Shown here: piece after piece, positions 16,929 to 25,627 of the stretch | Numbering within the stretch: position 1 is the first letter of the stretch | How the letters are laid out: each line of letters opens with the position of its first letter | Assembly (NCBI RefSeq): GCF_003143775.1 | Contig: NZ_QFRJ01000007.1 | Location: 124,001 to 188,000, forward strand | Length of the DNA: 64,000 bases | Origin: Brumimicrobium oceani | GTDB lineage: Bacteria > Bacteroidota > Bacteroidia > Flavobacteriales_D > Crocinitomicaceae | Reading direction: 5' to 3' | Notes under the pieces: generated by a model | What the model was told of the DNA's origin: nothing | Databases searched by the model: none | What the model saw: the letters and a program-made list of their open reading frames with translations, nothing else | Translations under genes and position numbers: made by a program

Positions 16929-17321
16929 ACCGTATTGATTTTTATGGATCGAAAGAAAGTTAAAAGCAAAAGTAAATATTTTTAACAATTAAATATGAAT
17001 TATAGAAATTAATCTATCAAAAACGTGCATTTATAGGGTTTACCCTAGCTTTCATTAATTTATTAAATTACAAATAATGAGAATACAAGCGACTTACAAC
17101 GTCAAATTAAAAAACAGGTTTTGTGGAAATTCCTGACCTTAAATACTAAGCGAATATAAAGTGGTGCTTGTGAAAACGCAAAAGCAAACGGAGCAAGTTC
17201 AAAGACTTCGTACAGATCCTTCGCAAAGCTTAAAAACAACTTTTTAAAGCTTTACGAAGGATGACACCGGTGGTGTGGAGGTGGGTCAAAAAAAGTGAGT
17301 AACTATCTCCTTAAAAACTCA
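16929..17321. other. Intergenic region with a strong hairpin
   Basis: No gene found. AT-rich upstream part (16929-17100) should contain the promoter of the minus-strand SDR gene; no clear element was assigned. The downstream half holds the hairpin at 17216-17262. Confidence 0.5.
17216..17262. repeat. 21-bp hairpin, ATCCTTCG...CGAAGGAT type
   Basis: Left arm 17216-17236 pairs with right arm 17241-17262 except for one mismatch and one bulged base; the loop is CAAC. On the minus strand the sequence corresponds to the right-hand part of the nested element at 33997-34201 (GTCATCC...AAAA...GCGAAGGATC). It lies 60 bp past the stop of the metalloprotease gene on that strand and could also act as its terminator, though a T-run is lacking. 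Confidence 0.6.
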
Positions 17322-18635
17322 TTATTCCTTAACAAATCGCTCTACGGCAACACTTCCAGTATTTGTGAAGATCCTCACAAAATAAACACCTTGTTTTAAT
17401 TCACTAACATCTAGTTGAATTGCTGAATTTGATTCTTCTGAACTGATTAATTTCTGTCCATAAGCGTTGTACACTTCAACAGCATTAATCACCCCATTGT
17501 CCAATTGAATGTTTAACACATTTCTTGTTGGATTTGGGTAAATTGTTGCCACCAATTCTTCAGTAGAAACCGAAGCTGGATTGTTGTAAACTAAATCATA
17601 ACGCTGATTTTCTAAAACGCCATGCATTAAATCCACTTGACCTTCGGTGAATGAATTTTGACAATCTTCATTGGTATAATCCATATAATTCTCCAACATG
17701 TCTGGCAAATCAAAACCTTGAATATTATCTATACATGTGTTTGCCGTAGTATCGCATCCTGTTGATTGTTCTATTGCATTTGGTGTATCGTCAATTCCAT
17801 CTTGATTTGTGCAATCTCCATCTCCCCAAATATGGCGTAATCCCAAATAGTGTCCTACTTCATGCGTTAAAGTTCTTCCCAAAACTGTATGCGCTCCGCC
17901 ACCTAAAAGTAAAGGATTGGGATTGTTGGATCCAAAGGCCTGATATTGAATTACAACTCCATCGCTCATTCCGGCAGTTGTTCCACCTGGCCAATTCGGT
18001 AAATTTGCTGGTGGAGTAGCGTAGCCCAATAAAGCTGTCAATCCTAAAATCTCCATGTTTCCCACCCAAATATTCATGTAGCGACTTTGATCCCAAGGGT
18101 CAATTCCTCCATTTTGTGTAGATTTAATTTCCTCCAATGGACCAAAATCTCCATTGGTAAAAACGGAAAGGTCCCCAAAGGAGTATTTATCTGCTTCCGT
18201 TCGCGTAATTCCAGTTGTCGGATTTCCATTTGGATCAATCGTTGCCAATCTAAATTTAATCTTCGGACTTCCCGCAATGATATCAAAATCGCTACGCATG
18301 TTCACCGTATCTGCATTCCTGCGATTGTAGTCATTGTTCAAAATCTCAATTTGATTCAACACAATACTGTCATGAATATTTTGCTCCGGAGTTTCAGGAT
18401 CATAAACCACATGGACCACCACAGGAATGGTGTATTCACTTGGTCCACTCTTTGTTAGCGGACTATTCTTGGCAATTTCAAATTGTTCATCAACATGCGC
18501 TGCGAAACCTGGCGTTTTTAATTCTTGTGCTTCGATTAGTTTATGAGATAAACAACGCTCAAATGTTGGAACTTCCTGCTGAGCAAAAGATATTCCTGTG
18601 ATTAGGGAAATCCCGAAAAGTAAATATTTTTTCAT
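17322..18635 (-). CDS. Secreted M43 (pappalysin-type) zinc metalloprotease with T9SS sorting domain
   Basis: A 437-residue protein. Residues 1-18 are a signal peptide (MKKYLLFGISLITGISFAQ). The catalytic domain has the zinc motif HEVGHYLGLRHIWGD (HExxHxxGxxH type) near residue 260 and the Met-turn region ENYMDY near residue 315. The C-terminal about 75 residues form a type A T9SS sorting domain starting YPNPTRNVLNIQ and ending GVYFVRIFTNTG...ERFVKE. It should cross the outer membrane by T9SS and be released or surface-attached. It stands alone between polysaccharide genes. A second M43/T9SS protease is at 46368. Confidence 0.92.
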   Translation of the reverse strand: MKKYLLFGISLITGISFAQQEVPTFERCLSHKLIEAQELKTPGFAAHVDEQFEIAKNSPLTKSGPSEYTIPVVVHVVYDPETPEQNIHDSIVLNQIEILNNDYNRRNADTVNMRSDFDIIAGSPKIKFRLATIDPNGNPTTGITRTEADKYSFGDLSVFTNGDFGPLEEIKSTQNGGIDPWDQSRYMNIWVGNMEILGLTALLGYATPPANLPNWPGGTTAGMSDGVVIQYQAFGSNNPNPLLLGGGAHTVLGRTLTHEVGHYLGLRHIWGDGDCTNQDGIDDTPNAIEQSTGCDTTANTCIDNIQGFDLPDMLENYMDYTNEDCQNSFTEGQVDLMHGVLENQRYDLVYNNPASVSTEELVATIYPNPTRNVLNIQLDNGVINAVEVYNAYGQKLISSEESNSAIQLDVSELKQGVYFVRIFTNTGSVAVERFVKE

Positions 18636-19009
18636 AGTGTTTTTTGTATTTAACTGTCTTTTAGAAAAATACAGTTGTCTTTGTTTGTTATGAATTTCTA
18701 AATGTATGAAAAAAATAGGGATATTGGGCGGGAATTTGATGGAGGGTTGATTTTGATGTTGAAGTTCAGTGGGGAGTATTGGGTTTTAAGCATAGAGGCT
18801 CTTCGAAAATTGTCTGCACTGTGATTCGTGTGATTAGTTGATTAGCTATGATTATATGAAACATGAGGTTGGGGTGTTATTTGTTCGTCATTAGGATAAC
18901 GATTAAAATATTTCTCAATTCCTCATCATTAAAAGTTAATCCCCCACTCTCCTCACTCACTCCCCACACTGTTATGTTTAACTGAGACTAAGCGAAGCAA
19001 AAGTCACAG
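18636..19009. other. Intergenic region
   Basis: No gene seen. It includes the upstream region of the metalloprotease (minus strand) and ends in an inverted repeat (18972-19019) whose inner arm overlaps the final codons of the permease gene. The middle contains simple, T/G-rich sequence without recognised motifs. Confidence 0.45.
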
Positions 19010-19019
19010 TTAAACATAA
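18972..19019. repeat. 13-bp inverted repeat spanning the permease stop codon
   Basis: TTATGTTTAACTG (18972-18984) is inverted perfectly at 19007-19019, where it encodes the last codons and the stop of the minus-strand permease. The 22-nt interior is not paired further except GA/TC. There is no T-run, so it may be a transcript-end stabiliser or a quasi-palindrome left by a copying error. Confidence 0.55.
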
Positions 19020-19846
19020 TCCGCCATATCCCCTTCAACTTTCCTAAAGTAAAACAGCCCAGATACAAATATCACCAAAATCATAAGAATTGAAACATAC
19101 ATCAAAGGACCTGGAGCATCACCGCCAAACATTGACCAACGGAAACCTTGAACAACTCCTGCCATTGGGTTGAGGTAATAAAGAGTGGCTGCCCATTCTG
19201 GAAGTTGCTTAACTGCAAACTCAGCTGGGTAAGCAACTGGTGTAATGTATAGACCTATTTGAACCATGAAAGGAACAATGTGCTGGAAATCTCGGTAACG
19301 AACTGTTAATGCACTTAACCAAATCCCTACTGCCAAGGCAGCAATAACACCGATTAAAATAAACACCGGAGCTAACCAAACATTTGGTGAAGGTGGAACT
19401 TGAAAGTAAATCATTAACACAACCATGATTAACAATGCAACTCCAAAATCTATAAAACCAACCACAGCTTTCGACAAAGGAATAATCAAGCGCGGGAAAT
19501 AGATCTTTTTCACCATGTTTTGACTGGCAATAATTGAACTCCCAGAATTGGTCATCACATAAGAAAAGTAGCTCCAAACACTCATTCCGGCTACTGTAAA
19601 CAAAATGTGCGGAACTTCTGTTTCTACTCCAACAAAACGACCGAAAACCAAAGAAAGAATCAATAAAGTAACGACAGGCTGTAAAATCGCCCACAATAAG
19701 CCAATGGTGGTTTGCGCATAGCGTACACGAAAATCTCTCCATGCAAGTGTGACAAATAAATCCTTGTATTGATATAATTCCTTGAAATCAGGGATGATTG
19801 ATTTCTTGCTGGCATCTATTATTGTTTTGTGGACTGTTTTGCTCAT
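19010..19846 (-). CDS. ABC-2 polysaccharide export permease (Wzm-type)
   Basis: A 278-residue membrane protein with about six hydrophobic helices. The N-terminal cytoplasmic segment YKDLFVTLAWRDFRVRYAQTTIGLLWAILQP is the typical Wzm/KpsM/TagG entry region, and PVAYP, YLNPMAGVVQGFRW and the C-terminal YFRKVEGDMADYV are further family marks. These permeases work with a separate Wzt-type ATPase to export lipid-linked polysaccharide over the inner membrane. No Wzt gene is adjacent or elsewhere in the window, which is unusual. It is transcribed away from the second SDR gene. Confidence 0.87.
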   Translation of the reverse strand: MSKTVHKTIIDASKKSIIPDFKELYQYKDLFVTLAWRDFRVRYAQTTIGLLWAILQPVVTLLILSLVFGRFVGVETEVPHILFTVAGMSVWSYFSYVMTNSGSSIIASQNMVKKIYFPRLIIPLSKAVVGFIDFGVALLIMVVLMIYFQVPPSPNVWLAPVFILIGVIAALAVGIWLSALTVRYRDFQHIVPFMVQIGLYITPVAYPAEFAVKQLPEWAATLYYLNPMAGVVQGFRWSMFGGDAPGPLMYVSILMILVIFVSGLFYFRKVEGDMADYV

Positions 19847-20052
19847 TTGGGATATTCTTATTTGCTAATTTAGATGGTAAAAGTAATCATTTTAGAGTTT
19901 CTCTATTGAGATTGCCGAATATAGATTTTTTTTCTAAAATGAAAACAGGTCTTCTATTTCAGAATATTAGAAATTAATAAACGTACATTCTAAATTAAAA
20001 CAGTAATTTCGCAGCTTATTCAAACTTAATACATTATCATAAATCTAAGAAT

Positions 20053-21003
20053 ATGACAAAAATTCTCATTACTGGAGGAGCTGGATTTATCCCTAGTTGT
20101 ATGGCTGACGAACTAATAAAAGACCCTGACAACACAGTAATTGCAGTGGATAATTTTCTCACAGGTAGCCCTTTGAAAGTTTCTAAAAGTAAATTAGATA
20201 ATTATCAATTTATTGAAGGTGATTGTAACGATTTAAAACAAATGGAGGCTATCTTCGATGATCATTCTTTTGACTACATCTTTCATTATGCTGCTGTTGT
20301 GGGAGTGAAAAGAACTACTGACCAACCACTTTTGGTATTAGAAGACATTGAAGGATTAAAAAATATTTTTGGCTTAGCGGCCAAGCAAAATGTAAAACGA
20401 ATTTTCTTTTCTTCCTCATCAGAAGTATATGGTGAACCTGTAGAATTACCACAGCACGAACAAACAACACCACTAAACTCAAAGCTACCTTATGCCATAG
20501 TTAAAAATATTGGCGAGGCATTTTGTAGATCTTATCACCAAGCTTATGGTTTAGAATATACCATATTCCGTTTTTTCAATACTTTTGGTCCTAAGCAAAG
20601 TCCAGATTTCGTGATGAGTAAATTCCTTAAACAAGCATTGAATAATGAAGACATTACCATTTATGGTGATGGTTCTCAAACAAGAACATTCTGCTATATA
20701 GATGACAACATTCAAGGTTGCATAAAAGCATTTAAGGAAAACAAATTTGTCAATGATGTGATTAATGTGGGTAATGACAAAGAAATCAGCATTCTTGAAT
20801 TAGCAAAAACCATTATTTCAATAACAAAATCAAAATCAAAGATTATATTTTTACCTCCTCTAAAAGAAGGGGATATGACAAGAAGGCAACCGAACACGAC
20901 AAATATTCGTAGTTTGTTGGGAAGAGAGTTTTTGCCATTAAAAGATGGAATTGAGAAGGTGGTTTCTTCTGAACTTTATAAAAAATTAAATGAACTCAAT
21001 TAG
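20053..21003 (+). CDS. NAD-dependent sugar-nucleotide epimerase/decarboxylase-like SDR, copy 2
   Basis: A 316-residue paralogue of the protein at 15981-16928, with the same start (MTKILITGGAGFIPSC), the same SSSSEVYGEPVELPQ and LPYAIVKN catalytic segments, and the same GDGSQTRTFCYIDDN and LLGREFLPL tail. The Gly-to-Pro change in GFIPS is shared, so it predates the duplication. The stop is 14 bp inside the next glycosyltransferase gene, giving translational coupling. Product probably a UDP-linked sugar for the polysaccharide made by the neighbouring transferases; the exact reaction is not determined. Confidence 0.86.
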   Translation: MTKILITGGAGFIPSCMADELIKDPDNTVIAVDNFLTGSPLKVSKSKLDNYQFIEGDCNDLKQMEAIFDDHSFDYIFHYAAVVGVKRTTDQPLLVLEDIEGLKNIFGLAAKQNVKRIFFSSSSEVYGEPVELPQHEQTTPLNSKLPYAIVKNIGEAFCRSYHQAYGLEYTIFRFFNTFGPKQSPDFVMSKFLKQALNNEDITIYGDGSQTRTFCYIDDNIQGCIKAFKENKFVNDVINVGNDKEISILELAKTIISITKSKSKIIFLPPLKEGDMTRRQPNTTNIRSLLGREFLPLKDGIEKVVSSELYKKLNELN

Positions 21004-21886
21004 AGAAAACCTTACTTTTTCTGTTGTAGTACCTACGTACAATAGAGCACACCTCATCTGTAAAACTATAGATTCTATACTTTCACAAACGTTTACAAAC
21101 TTTGAAGTTATTGTAGTTGATGACGGAAGTACAGATAACACGGAAGTAGTGATTTCTGCTAAGTATGGTGATAAAGTCAAGTATTACAAAAAAGACAATG
21201 CTGAAAGAGCTGCAGCTCGGAATTTTGGAACGCATAAATCAAACGGAAAGTATGTACTTTGGTTTGACTCTGATGACATCATGTACCCAAATTATTTGGC
21301 TAACGCTATTGATATTATTGACAATAAAAATGCTCCAGAAGTGTTGGCATTATCGCATCACTATTTGAATGCAGAAGGAACTGAAATTTCTAGAGAAATT
21401 CTTCAGCTAGATATAAACAAACACCTCTACAAGGGAAATTATTTTGCTTGTAACGCAGTAATTGTTCGAAAAGACATTGCACTTGATAACTTATTCAATG
21501 AAGACAGAGAGCTTACTGCTAGTGAAGATTACGAATTATGGTTACGCTTAGCAGCTCAATTTAAAATTCATACAAGTAAAAAAATTACTTGGGCATTAAT
21601 TGTTCACAAAGAAAGAAGTGTAACCTCAATGATAGACGCCAATAAACTCATCAATCGCTTTGAAAAATTCATTTATTACACTACGTCCAATCAAGAAGTG
21701 ATGAAATTCTTAGGAAATAAAGCCTCCTACTTTATCATGAAAAATTATTTGATTCTAGCAGTAGATTTAGCCGCCAATAAACACAAAAAAGAAGCGAAAA
21801 AATATTTAAAGAAGGCTTTGAAGGCAGATAAAAAAGCACTTTTTAATAGAACTTTATATGCGACGTTAAAACACTTGATACTATGA
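20990..21886 (+). CDS. Family 2 glycosyltransferase
   Basis: A 298-residue GT-A fold enzyme. The nucleotide-sugar binding N-terminus FSVVVPTYNRAHLICKTI and DDGSTDNT motif are followed by AARNFGTHKSNGKYVLWFDSDD, which contains the DxD metal site, and a C-terminal acceptor segment with SEDYELWLRL (ED base). The last 70 residues are Lys-rich. No membrane helix, so it is likely a cytoplasmic, membrane-associated transferase. It overlaps the preceding SDR gene by 14 bp and converges with the GT4 gene, their 3' ends overlapping by 6 bp. Confidence 0.9.
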   Translation: MNSIRENLTFSVVVPTYNRAHLICKTIDSILSQTFTNFEVIVVDDGSTDNTEVVISAKYGDKVKYYKKDNAERAAARNFGTHKSNGKYVLWFDSDDIMYPNYLANAIDIIDNKNAPEVLALSHHYLNAEGTEISREILQLDINKHLYKGNYFACNAVIVRKDIALDNLFNEDRELTASEDYELWLRLAAQFKIHTSKKITWALIVHKERSVTSMIDANKLINRFEKFIYYTTSNQEVMKFLGNKASYFIMKNYLILAVDLAANKHKKEAKKYLKKALKADKKALFNRTLYATLKHLIL

Positions 21887-23002
21887 ACCTATTTTAAGAT
21901 AAAGTGCTTCCAAAGCTTTCGTTTTCTTCATCGTCGTGAACCCTTTAACCGCCTCTTTTCCATTTTTGATGAGGTTTTCACATAGCTTATCGTCTTTCAA
22001 CAAGCGTTCAACTGCTAATTTAATATCTTCAGCACTTTCATGTTTGACAACCAAAGCGTTTTCTTCATCTTTGATGAATTCATTGGCGATTCCAGAAAGG
22101 GAGAATATACTCGGTATTCCAAATTTCAACGCTTCAATATAAATCTGTCCAAATGCTTCTGATTCTCGGGAGACCGGAACATGTACAAAGACATCAAAAA
22201 CTTTAAAAAGAGCTTCGGAATCGTTTTCAAAAAGAATTTCAGTATATGATGATTTCGGGATTTTTCTCAACATTAAATCAATTTCTGATTTAAACTCTCC
22301 TTTAGCGTTTGCTAAAACGAGATGTAAATTTGGTTGTGTTTCAAGTAAATTTTCAAAGGCAGGAATAATGTATTGCAATCCCTTTAGTTTCGTATATCTA
22401 GAAATAACACCTATTACAATCTTGGAATTCGGAATGGAGTTCTTTTGCTTTACTTTAAGTATCCTATCATAAATTGTGGTGTCAGAATCATCAATATTTT
22501 TAATCCCATGGTGTATAACACTTACCTTTTTCGATGGTACATTTTCTTTTTCAATTAAAATCGATTTGACGACCTCAGAAACAGCAACAATATGTGTTGC
22601 TTTTGAATTAATCCACTTGTCATATTTCAAACCGTTTGGATAATAAACATGATGAAAATCTGAATAATGCCGAGTGTAAATCCTGTTTTTAACTCCTGCT
22701 AACCAAGCTGCAGTGACACCAATTAAACCTCCTTCGAATATATGACTGTGTACAATGTTTGGTTTGAGTTTTTTTAAAATTTTACGTGTCTTAAAAATAG
22801 CTTGAAGAATATCTTTCTTACTTTGATAAGAAACATGGTAAAAAGGAACATTATGCGCTTCACAATATTCTTTTAAATGTGTTTCTTCTTTTTCGTTGAT
22901 AGATATAAAGCTAATCTCAAAACGATTACGGTCGATTTCATCAATATACCACTCAAATTCTTTCGCTTTGTCAATGGAGAAAAGGATGGTTGTGATTTTC
23001 AT
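21881..23002 (-). CDS. Family 4 glycosyltransferase
   Basis: A 373-residue GT-B enzyme. The N-terminal half has KPNIVHSHIFEGGLIGVTAA, typical of the acceptor domain, and the C-terminal half has VIGVISRYTKLKGLQYIIPAF, then the nucleotide-sugar binding EAFGQIYIEALKFGIPSIFS (E-x7-E motif) and a final helix. It transfers an activated sugar onto the growing glycan at the inner membrane. It is the last gene of a minus-strand operon of eight genes running from 30275 to 21881. Confidence 0.9.
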   Translation of the reverse strand: MKITTILFSIDKAKEFEWYIDEIDRNRFEISFISINEKEETHLKEYCEAHNVPFYHVSYQSKKDILQAIFKTRKILKKLKPNIVHSHIFEGGLIGVTAAWLAGVKNRIYTRHYSDFHHVYYPNGLKYDKWINSKATHIVAVSEVVKSILIEKENVPSKKVSVIHHGIKNIDDSDTTIYDRILKVKQKNSIPNSKIVIGVISRYTKLKGLQYIIPAFENLLETQPNLHLVLANAKGEFKSEIDLMLRKIPKSSYTEILFENDSEALFKVFDVFVHVPVSRESEAFGQIYIEALKFGIPSIFSLSGIANEFIKDEENALVVKHESAEDIKLAVERLLKDDKLCENLIKNGKEAVKGFTTMKKTKALEALYLKIGS

Positions 23003-23018
23003 AGTTTTTTTTTAAATA

Positions 23019-23762
23019 CTATTTTAATTGCCAATTCTCTATTTTAGAACTTATGGAATTATGAATAAATAGTGCATTTCCATAGTGTAAATTGGAGGAT
23101 ATGCCAATTTGAGATATTTCGTACAAACCAAAGAAAGTATAATTTAAATTTTCTAAGGTTTCGTATAATTTAAGAAAGTTGGTGTTACCCAAATTTAGTT
23201 TGGAAAATCCAACCTCAAGGTATATAATTTTAATTTTGCCACTTTTTATTGATTCTGTTGCACCAGATAAAACCTGCTCTTCATATCCCTCAGTATCAAT
23301 TTTTAAAAAATCTATTTTATCAATATATTTTTCTTTTAAAAAATCGTCAATCGTCACCACACTAATTAACTCAGTTTTCTTTAGTGAATTAGTTACTTTA
23401 TTTAATAATGAATTTTGTGGTGAATAATCGTCTGAGTTTAGTTCAATTTCAACCTTTTCATTCTTGTCTCCAACAGCGTGTTGAAACAACTCAACATTAC
23501 TCAATTCTCTAGTACTTTTTTCTAAAAAGTCAAAGGTTTTTTTAAATGGTTCAAATGCATATATAGTTGATTTTGGATATTCCGAATTGAAATTTATTGT
23601 AAACTCTCCAATATTAGCCCCAACATCAAATATAACTTCTAAGGGATATTCAACCTTGTTCTTTAAATCAATAAAGACATCTGTTCCAACTGGAAGATGC
23701 TTCGTCTTATAAAACCAGTAGCCTAGTTTGTTTTGAATGTACTCTCTTATTTTGTTTTTCAT
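23019..23762 (-). CDS. FkbM-family SAM-dependent methyltransferase
   Basis: A 247-residue class I methyltransferase. Motif I is VIFDVGANIGEFTINF (SAM-binding), followed by the acidic strand end IYAFEPF, LFQHAVGD, and the FkbM-specific IDFLKIDTEGYEEQVLSGA and IYLEVGF. FkbM proteins methylate hydroxyl groups of sugars or polyketides. The 5' end overlaps the upstream GT2 gene by 4 bp (ATGA overlap), implying coupling. In this cluster it probably O-methylates a sugar of the exported glycan. Confidence 0.9.
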   Translation of the reverse strand: MKNKIREYIQNKLGYWFYKTKHLPVGTDVFIDLKNKVEYPLEVIFDVGANIGEFTINFNSEYPKSTIYAFEPFKKTFDFLEKSTRELSNVELFQHAVGDKNEKVEIELNSDDYSPQNSLLNKVTNSLKKTELISVVTIDDFLKEKYIDKIDFLKIDTEGYEEQVLSGATESIKSGKIKIIYLEVGFSKLNLGNTNFLKLYETLENLNYTFFGLYEISQIGISSNLHYGNALFIHNSISSKIENWQLK

Positions 23763-24676
23763 TCTGCTGTATATCCTTTGTATATATTTAACCCAATTTG
23801 CTGATTTACAAGTTTAGCATAAAGATTATCAAAAAGTTTGTTGTTTGGAATTTTTTCTATTAAAAACCTAAGGATTGACTCTACTTTCTCTAAACCAATG
23901 TAATATATTTTCTTTTTATAAGAGTATTCCAGAACAAAATCATCAAAACCTAAATCGACTGCTTTTCTTCTAGTAACAGCTCCACGATATTTCCTATCTA
24001 AAAATGGTTTTAAATCCATTCTATCTTTCTCATTGTGATAAATTAAACATCGTGTATCTATAATTGGTTGATAACCTGAATTTTTAATTCTAACATAAAG
24101 TTCGCTATCTTCAAATCCGGCAAATGGAAAGTTTTCATTATACCCGCCTAAAAATTCAAAATCCTTCTTTTGAATCATAAAAAATTGAGAGGTAATCCCA
24201 TTTGCTTTAATTGTAGAGTTTTCTTGCCAGTTAAGACCGTTATTCCAACCTTTTAAAGAGGTGAAGTCTATAGAAACTAGGTACCTTCCAAATTGAGAAT
24301 CTTTAATTCTTTCTAGTTCCTTAGGGAAGTATATCCAATCTGCATTCACAACTAATTTATCTGAAGACTTTAATGTTTCTAAACATTTTTCAATTGCATC
24401 TGAATTAATCAACATATCATCGTCAATAAAAAGTAAAACATCTCCCTTTGCATACTTAGCTCCATAGTTCCGTGCTGATGCCACACCTTGTTTGGGGTTG
24501 TTTATAACTTTTACCTTTTTACCTTTTCTATCAATTTGATCAAGGTCAAGCTCCTTTTCTTTAAAATCATTCACTACAATAATTTCATCTAATAAACCTA
24601 CGCTATCAACTACGCTTTCGATACACTCATAAAATATATCACCTCTTTTATATGTTGGAATTATTATTGAAATCAT
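23759..24676 (-). CDS. Family 2 glycosyltransferase
   Basis: A 305-residue GT-A enzyme with ISIIIPTYKRGDIFYECIES at its start, the EIIVVNDF segment, GVASARNYGAKYAKGDVLLFIDDDM containing the metal-binding DDD, and the acceptor-side GYNENFPFAGFEDSELYVRIKNSGY with the ED catalytic pair. The C-terminal region is basic without membrane helices. It abuts the upstream gene (no spacing) and overlaps the downstream FkbM gene by 4 bp. A/T-rich codon use is shared with the rest of the 23-30 kb block. Confidence 0.9.
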   Translation of the reverse strand: MISIIIPTYKRGDIFYECIESVVDSVGLLDEIIVVNDFKEKELDLDQIDRKGKKVKVINNPKQGVASARNYGAKYAKGDVLLFIDDDMLINSDAIEKCLETLKSSDKLVVNADWIYFPKELERIKDSQFGRYLVSIDFTSLKGWNNGLNWQENSTIKANGITSQFFMIQKKDFEFLGGYNENFPFAGFEDSELYVRIKNSGYQPIIDTRCLIYHNEKDRMDLKPFLDRKYRGAVTRRKAVDLGFDDFVLEYSYKKKIYYIGLEKVESILRFLIEKIPNNKLFDNLYAKLVNQQIGLNIYKGYTAE

Positions 24677-25627
24677 TTAAACTTTATTTAATGGTATAAT
24701 AATGTCACAATAGCCAGGTAAAGCATTAACTGAATTACCTTCACATTGGATTCTTGAATAGTTCAACTGTAGAGTCATAGCTAACTTAGTAAAACAATGC
24801 TGTTTGAAATCTTTATGAATATACTCTTTAACAACTGTATCTTCTTGACAGAAAATTAAATTTGTTAAACTTGCACCATGAACGGCTTCAATTTCATTGG
24901 CGTGATAAAATAGTTTTATTTGATCCAAAACTGAATAATCTTCTAAATTAATATTAGTAAGACTTCCAAGATTATCTATTAATTCCTCATTATTTAGTAC
25001 TTTTCTATAGGTAGCTTTTTCTCTATTAATAAAAAAAGACTTTGGGAGGTTATTGTTTTCCTGAAAATCAATCTTAGAAATTACCCAATCTCTAAACTGA
25101 GGTGTAATAATATGATGATGATTTAAGTCTCTGTTCATAAAATTACAAGAAACCACTTTACTAGCATCAATAACTTGATTTTTATCAATATAAATAATGT
25201 TCTTTATTCCTAAAATATCTAAATATTCCTTATGAAAGCTTTTATACTCTTTAGGAAAAGCTACAACTGAATCCTCAAGATAATCCTTTAAAACATATAG
25301 CTTAGGTAAACATTCCGCAAGAAAATGATAATAATTCTCATACCATCCATGGACAAAACTTATAACTGTCCCTTTTATTTTAATTTTTTCTTTTAAGAAA
25401 TAATTAGCAAATATAGTTTTAAGACCTATTGACTCCCTATGTCTTGGCGACGTGAAAAAATCAATATTCCTGCCTTTCTTTAAAACATAGCCATACGCAG
25501 TCACATAAGCGTTCGGCACTTCCCATATCTGTATCTCTTCCGATATAGGTGGGTCATTATCTTCCTCTTCGAATATAAAATTTTGTTGAGCTGGGGGAAA
25601 TTTAGTTATTTTTTTGATGATAGCCAT
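24677..25627 (-). CDS. Family 61-like glycosyltransferase (DUF563 type)
   Basis: A 316-residue protein with the marks of GT61/DUF563 enzymes: WYENYYHFLAECLPKLYVL near residue 95, FINREKATYRKVLNNEELI near residue 200, and EAVHGASLTNLIFC near residue 262 (the conserved HGA). Bacterial members are found in capsule and exopolysaccharide clusters and are thought to be xylosyl- or related transferases. Its start overlaps the upstream gene by 22 bp. Substrate is unknown. Confidence 0.82.
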   Translation of the reverse strand: MAIIKKITKFPPAQQNFIFEEEDNDPPISEEIQIWEVPNAYVTAYGYVLKKGRNIDFFTSPRHRESIGLKTIFANYFLKEKIKIKGTVISFVHGWYENYYHFLAECLPKLYVLKDYLEDSVVAFPKEYKSFHKEYLDILGIKNIIYIDKNQVIDASKVVSCNFMNRDLNHHHIITPQFRDWVISKIDFQENNNLPKSFFINREKATYRKVLNNEELIDNLGSLTNINLEDYSVLDQIKLFYHANEIEAVHGASLTNLIFCQEDTVVKEYIHKDFKQHCFTKLAMTLQLNYSRIQCEGNSVNALPGYCDIIIPLNKV

